NCBI GenBank assembly: GCA_934351255.1
Contig: CAKRJH010000006.1
Coordinates: forward strand, 1-64,000
Source of the DNA: an uncultured Lachnospiraceae bacterium
Lineage (GTDB): Bacteria > Bacillota > Clostridia > Lachnospirales > Lachnospiraceae
DNA length: 64,000 bases
Direction of reading: 5' to 3'
How positions within the stretch are numbered: position 1 is the first letter of the stretch; every line of letters starts with the position of its first letter. This document shows, piece by piece, positions 63,118-64,000 of this stretch. Under the pieces are notes generated by a model. The model searched no databases. It was not told the DNA's origin and saw only the letters and a program-made list of their open reading frames with translations. The position numbers and the translations under genes are program-made.

Positions 63118-63366
63118 ATGGTGTTTGGAAAGAAAAGAAAGGCCAGACAGGAACTGGCAGAGTGCTGGCGTGCCATGGAGATGAGCTGTGAAAATAACTA
63201 CAAAGATATGGCACAGGACGGCCTGCGGGAATACGAAGAAAAACTCAAGCAGTACCATGAGCAGGGGCTGGTGTCGGATAGTGACTATCAGGAGAACACC
63301 AGACTGCTGCAGGAGAAGAAAGAGGAACTGCGTGGATACGATCACAAACAGCACATTGGCTGGTAG
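63118..63366 (+). CDS. Small charged helical protein of unknown function
   Basis: 82 residues, soluble, strongly helical and charged (GLREYEEKLKQYHEQGL). ATG 63118 has GGAGAAG upstream and is preferred over in-frame starts at 63040 and 63073. No family recognised. Confidence 0.6.
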   Translation: MVFGKKRKARQELAECWRAMEMSCENNYKDMAQDGLREYEEKLKQYHEQGLVSDSDYQENTRLLQEKKEELRGYDHKQHIGW

Positions 63367-63399
63367 AATCTCTGTGCGGGAGATATCGGTGGGAATGTA

Positions 63400-63951
63400 T
63401 CAGAATGTAAATTCGAGCACAGCGCAGTTGTCGATGCCGAACTTACCGAATTCCTCATTGGTCATGTCCTGAAAATAGGACAGTACGACGCGGGCAATTC
63501 CGTTGTGTGCCACCAGCATCACGACCTCATCGGAAGGATCGTTTTTGATCTCATCGAGCAGATTGTAGATGCGCTGGGCGAGCTGCAGCATGGATTCGCC
63601 GCCGTCAAAATGATTGATAAACTGAGTCTTGGCATACTCAAATTCGTCGCTGTGTCTCGGGGTGGATTCGTAGCGGCCGAAGTTCTGCTCCTTGAGACGT
63701 GGCTCGACAAAGGCCGGGATGCCGGTCTGTTCGCTGATGTGGCGTGCCGTCTCGGCCGCGCGTACCAGCGGAGAATATAAGATCTTGTCGATATGGATCT
63801 GACCGGACTGGATCTGCGCTGCCAGTCTCTGGCCGGTCTCGATGGCCTGCTGATGGCCCTTCGGGGTCAGTTCAATGTCTGTGGCTCCACAGATTTTATT
63901 TTCGACATTCCAGATGGTCTGCCCGTGGCGGGTAAAATAGATTTTTTTCAA
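63400..63951 (-). CDS. Histidine phosphatase family protein
   Basis: 183 residues with a TTG start nine bases after AGGAGG. The catalytic TRHGQT motif (residues 7-12) and the second histidine in LVAHNGIARVV define the phosphoglycerate-mutase-like phosphatase clan. Size fits small broad phosphatases (CobC/GpmB-like); substrate unknown. It converges with the small gene at 63118. Confidence 0.9.
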   Translation of the reverse strand: MKKIYFTRHGQTIWNVENKICGATDIELTPKGHQQAIETGQRLAAQIQSGQIHIDKILYSPLVRAAETARHISEQTGIPAFVEPRLKEQNFGRYESTPRHSDEFEYAKTQFINHFDGGESMLQLAQRIYNLLDEIKNDPSDEVVMLVAHNGIARVVLSYFQDMTNEEFGKFGIDNCAVLEFTF

Positions 63952-64000
63952 TGGGATATTCCTCCTAGTAAGGTGATAAAATCCTGCATGGCAGGAGTCA

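Noticed and set aside
1..64000. CRISPR array or cas genes
   Set aside because: No regularly spaced short repeats and no Cas-like protein found by reading.

Overview
The window looks like a chromosomal segment of a Gram-positive, low-to-middle GC anaerobe of the class Clostridia, most likely a gut Lachnospiraceae. Supporting signs are strong AGGAGG-type ribosome binding sites, sigma-A promoters with 17-base spacers, tRNA genes without an encoded CCA end, a domain-permuted family 3 glycosidase as known from Ruminococcus and Butyrivibrio, and families typical of that group (YfhO, DUF6382-like, DUF4190, BMP fused to a ParB-like domain). I cannot resolve the genus from sequence alone.

Layout. 1-7.3 kb: tRNA-Asn, a permuted GH3 glycosidase, a tRNA cluster (CAU, Asp, Val, Leu), a YjbR-alkyltransferase fusion, a YfhO membrane protein, and an exact second copy of the Val-Leu tRNA pair. 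7.3-10.8 kb: an OmpR-type two-component pair and an MgtE magnesium transporter. 10.9-28.6 kb: the main feature, a type VII secretion (Esx/Yuk-like) locus. A small divergent XRE regulator faces a palindromic operator. Behind it lie a Sel1/TPR protein, two paralogous Ser/Thr kinases, a TerY-like vWA protein, a PP2C phosphatase, a zinc-ribbon DUF6382-like protein, a MinD/CpaE-like ATPase, YukD, the EssC ATPase, a WXG100 protein, three small helical proteins, a candidate secreted effector and a TPR protein. 28.6-36.8 kb: AT-rich accessory genes, namely a zinc-ribbon membrane protein, a 1277-residue secreted protein, an HExxH peptidase candidate, an anchored protein, an unknown protein, and a PBECR4-type nuclease-like protein behind a structured leader.

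36.9-48.4 kb: an ABC exporter, a complete fructose PTS operon (fruK, fruA, an HPr variant, a DeoR regulator), a 160-bp palindromic MITE-like element, a YtrA-type GntR/ABC operon, an AraC-regulator remnant, and a PanE-AlkD fusion. 48.4-58.1 kb: TldD/TldE, a phosphodiesterase with a cytoplasmic BMP/ParB-like protein, an amino-acid ABC transporter whose binding domain appears circularly permuted, a CobW GTPase and a degenerate CbiT-like protein. 58.2-64 kb: two paralogous lipoproteins, a 137-bp duplication, transposase debris, a nucleoside hydrolase, and a histidine phosphatase.

How the secretion genes may work together (inference): EssC with YukD and the WXG100 protein would form the export core. 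The kinases, phosphatase and vWA protein match the TerY-P phosphorylation triad known from tellurium/stress loci, and here they would act as the switch. The usual Firmicutes membrane partners EsaA, EssA and EssB are not recognisable in this window. The two membrane-anchored kinases and the DUF6382-like protein are candidates for their replacement.
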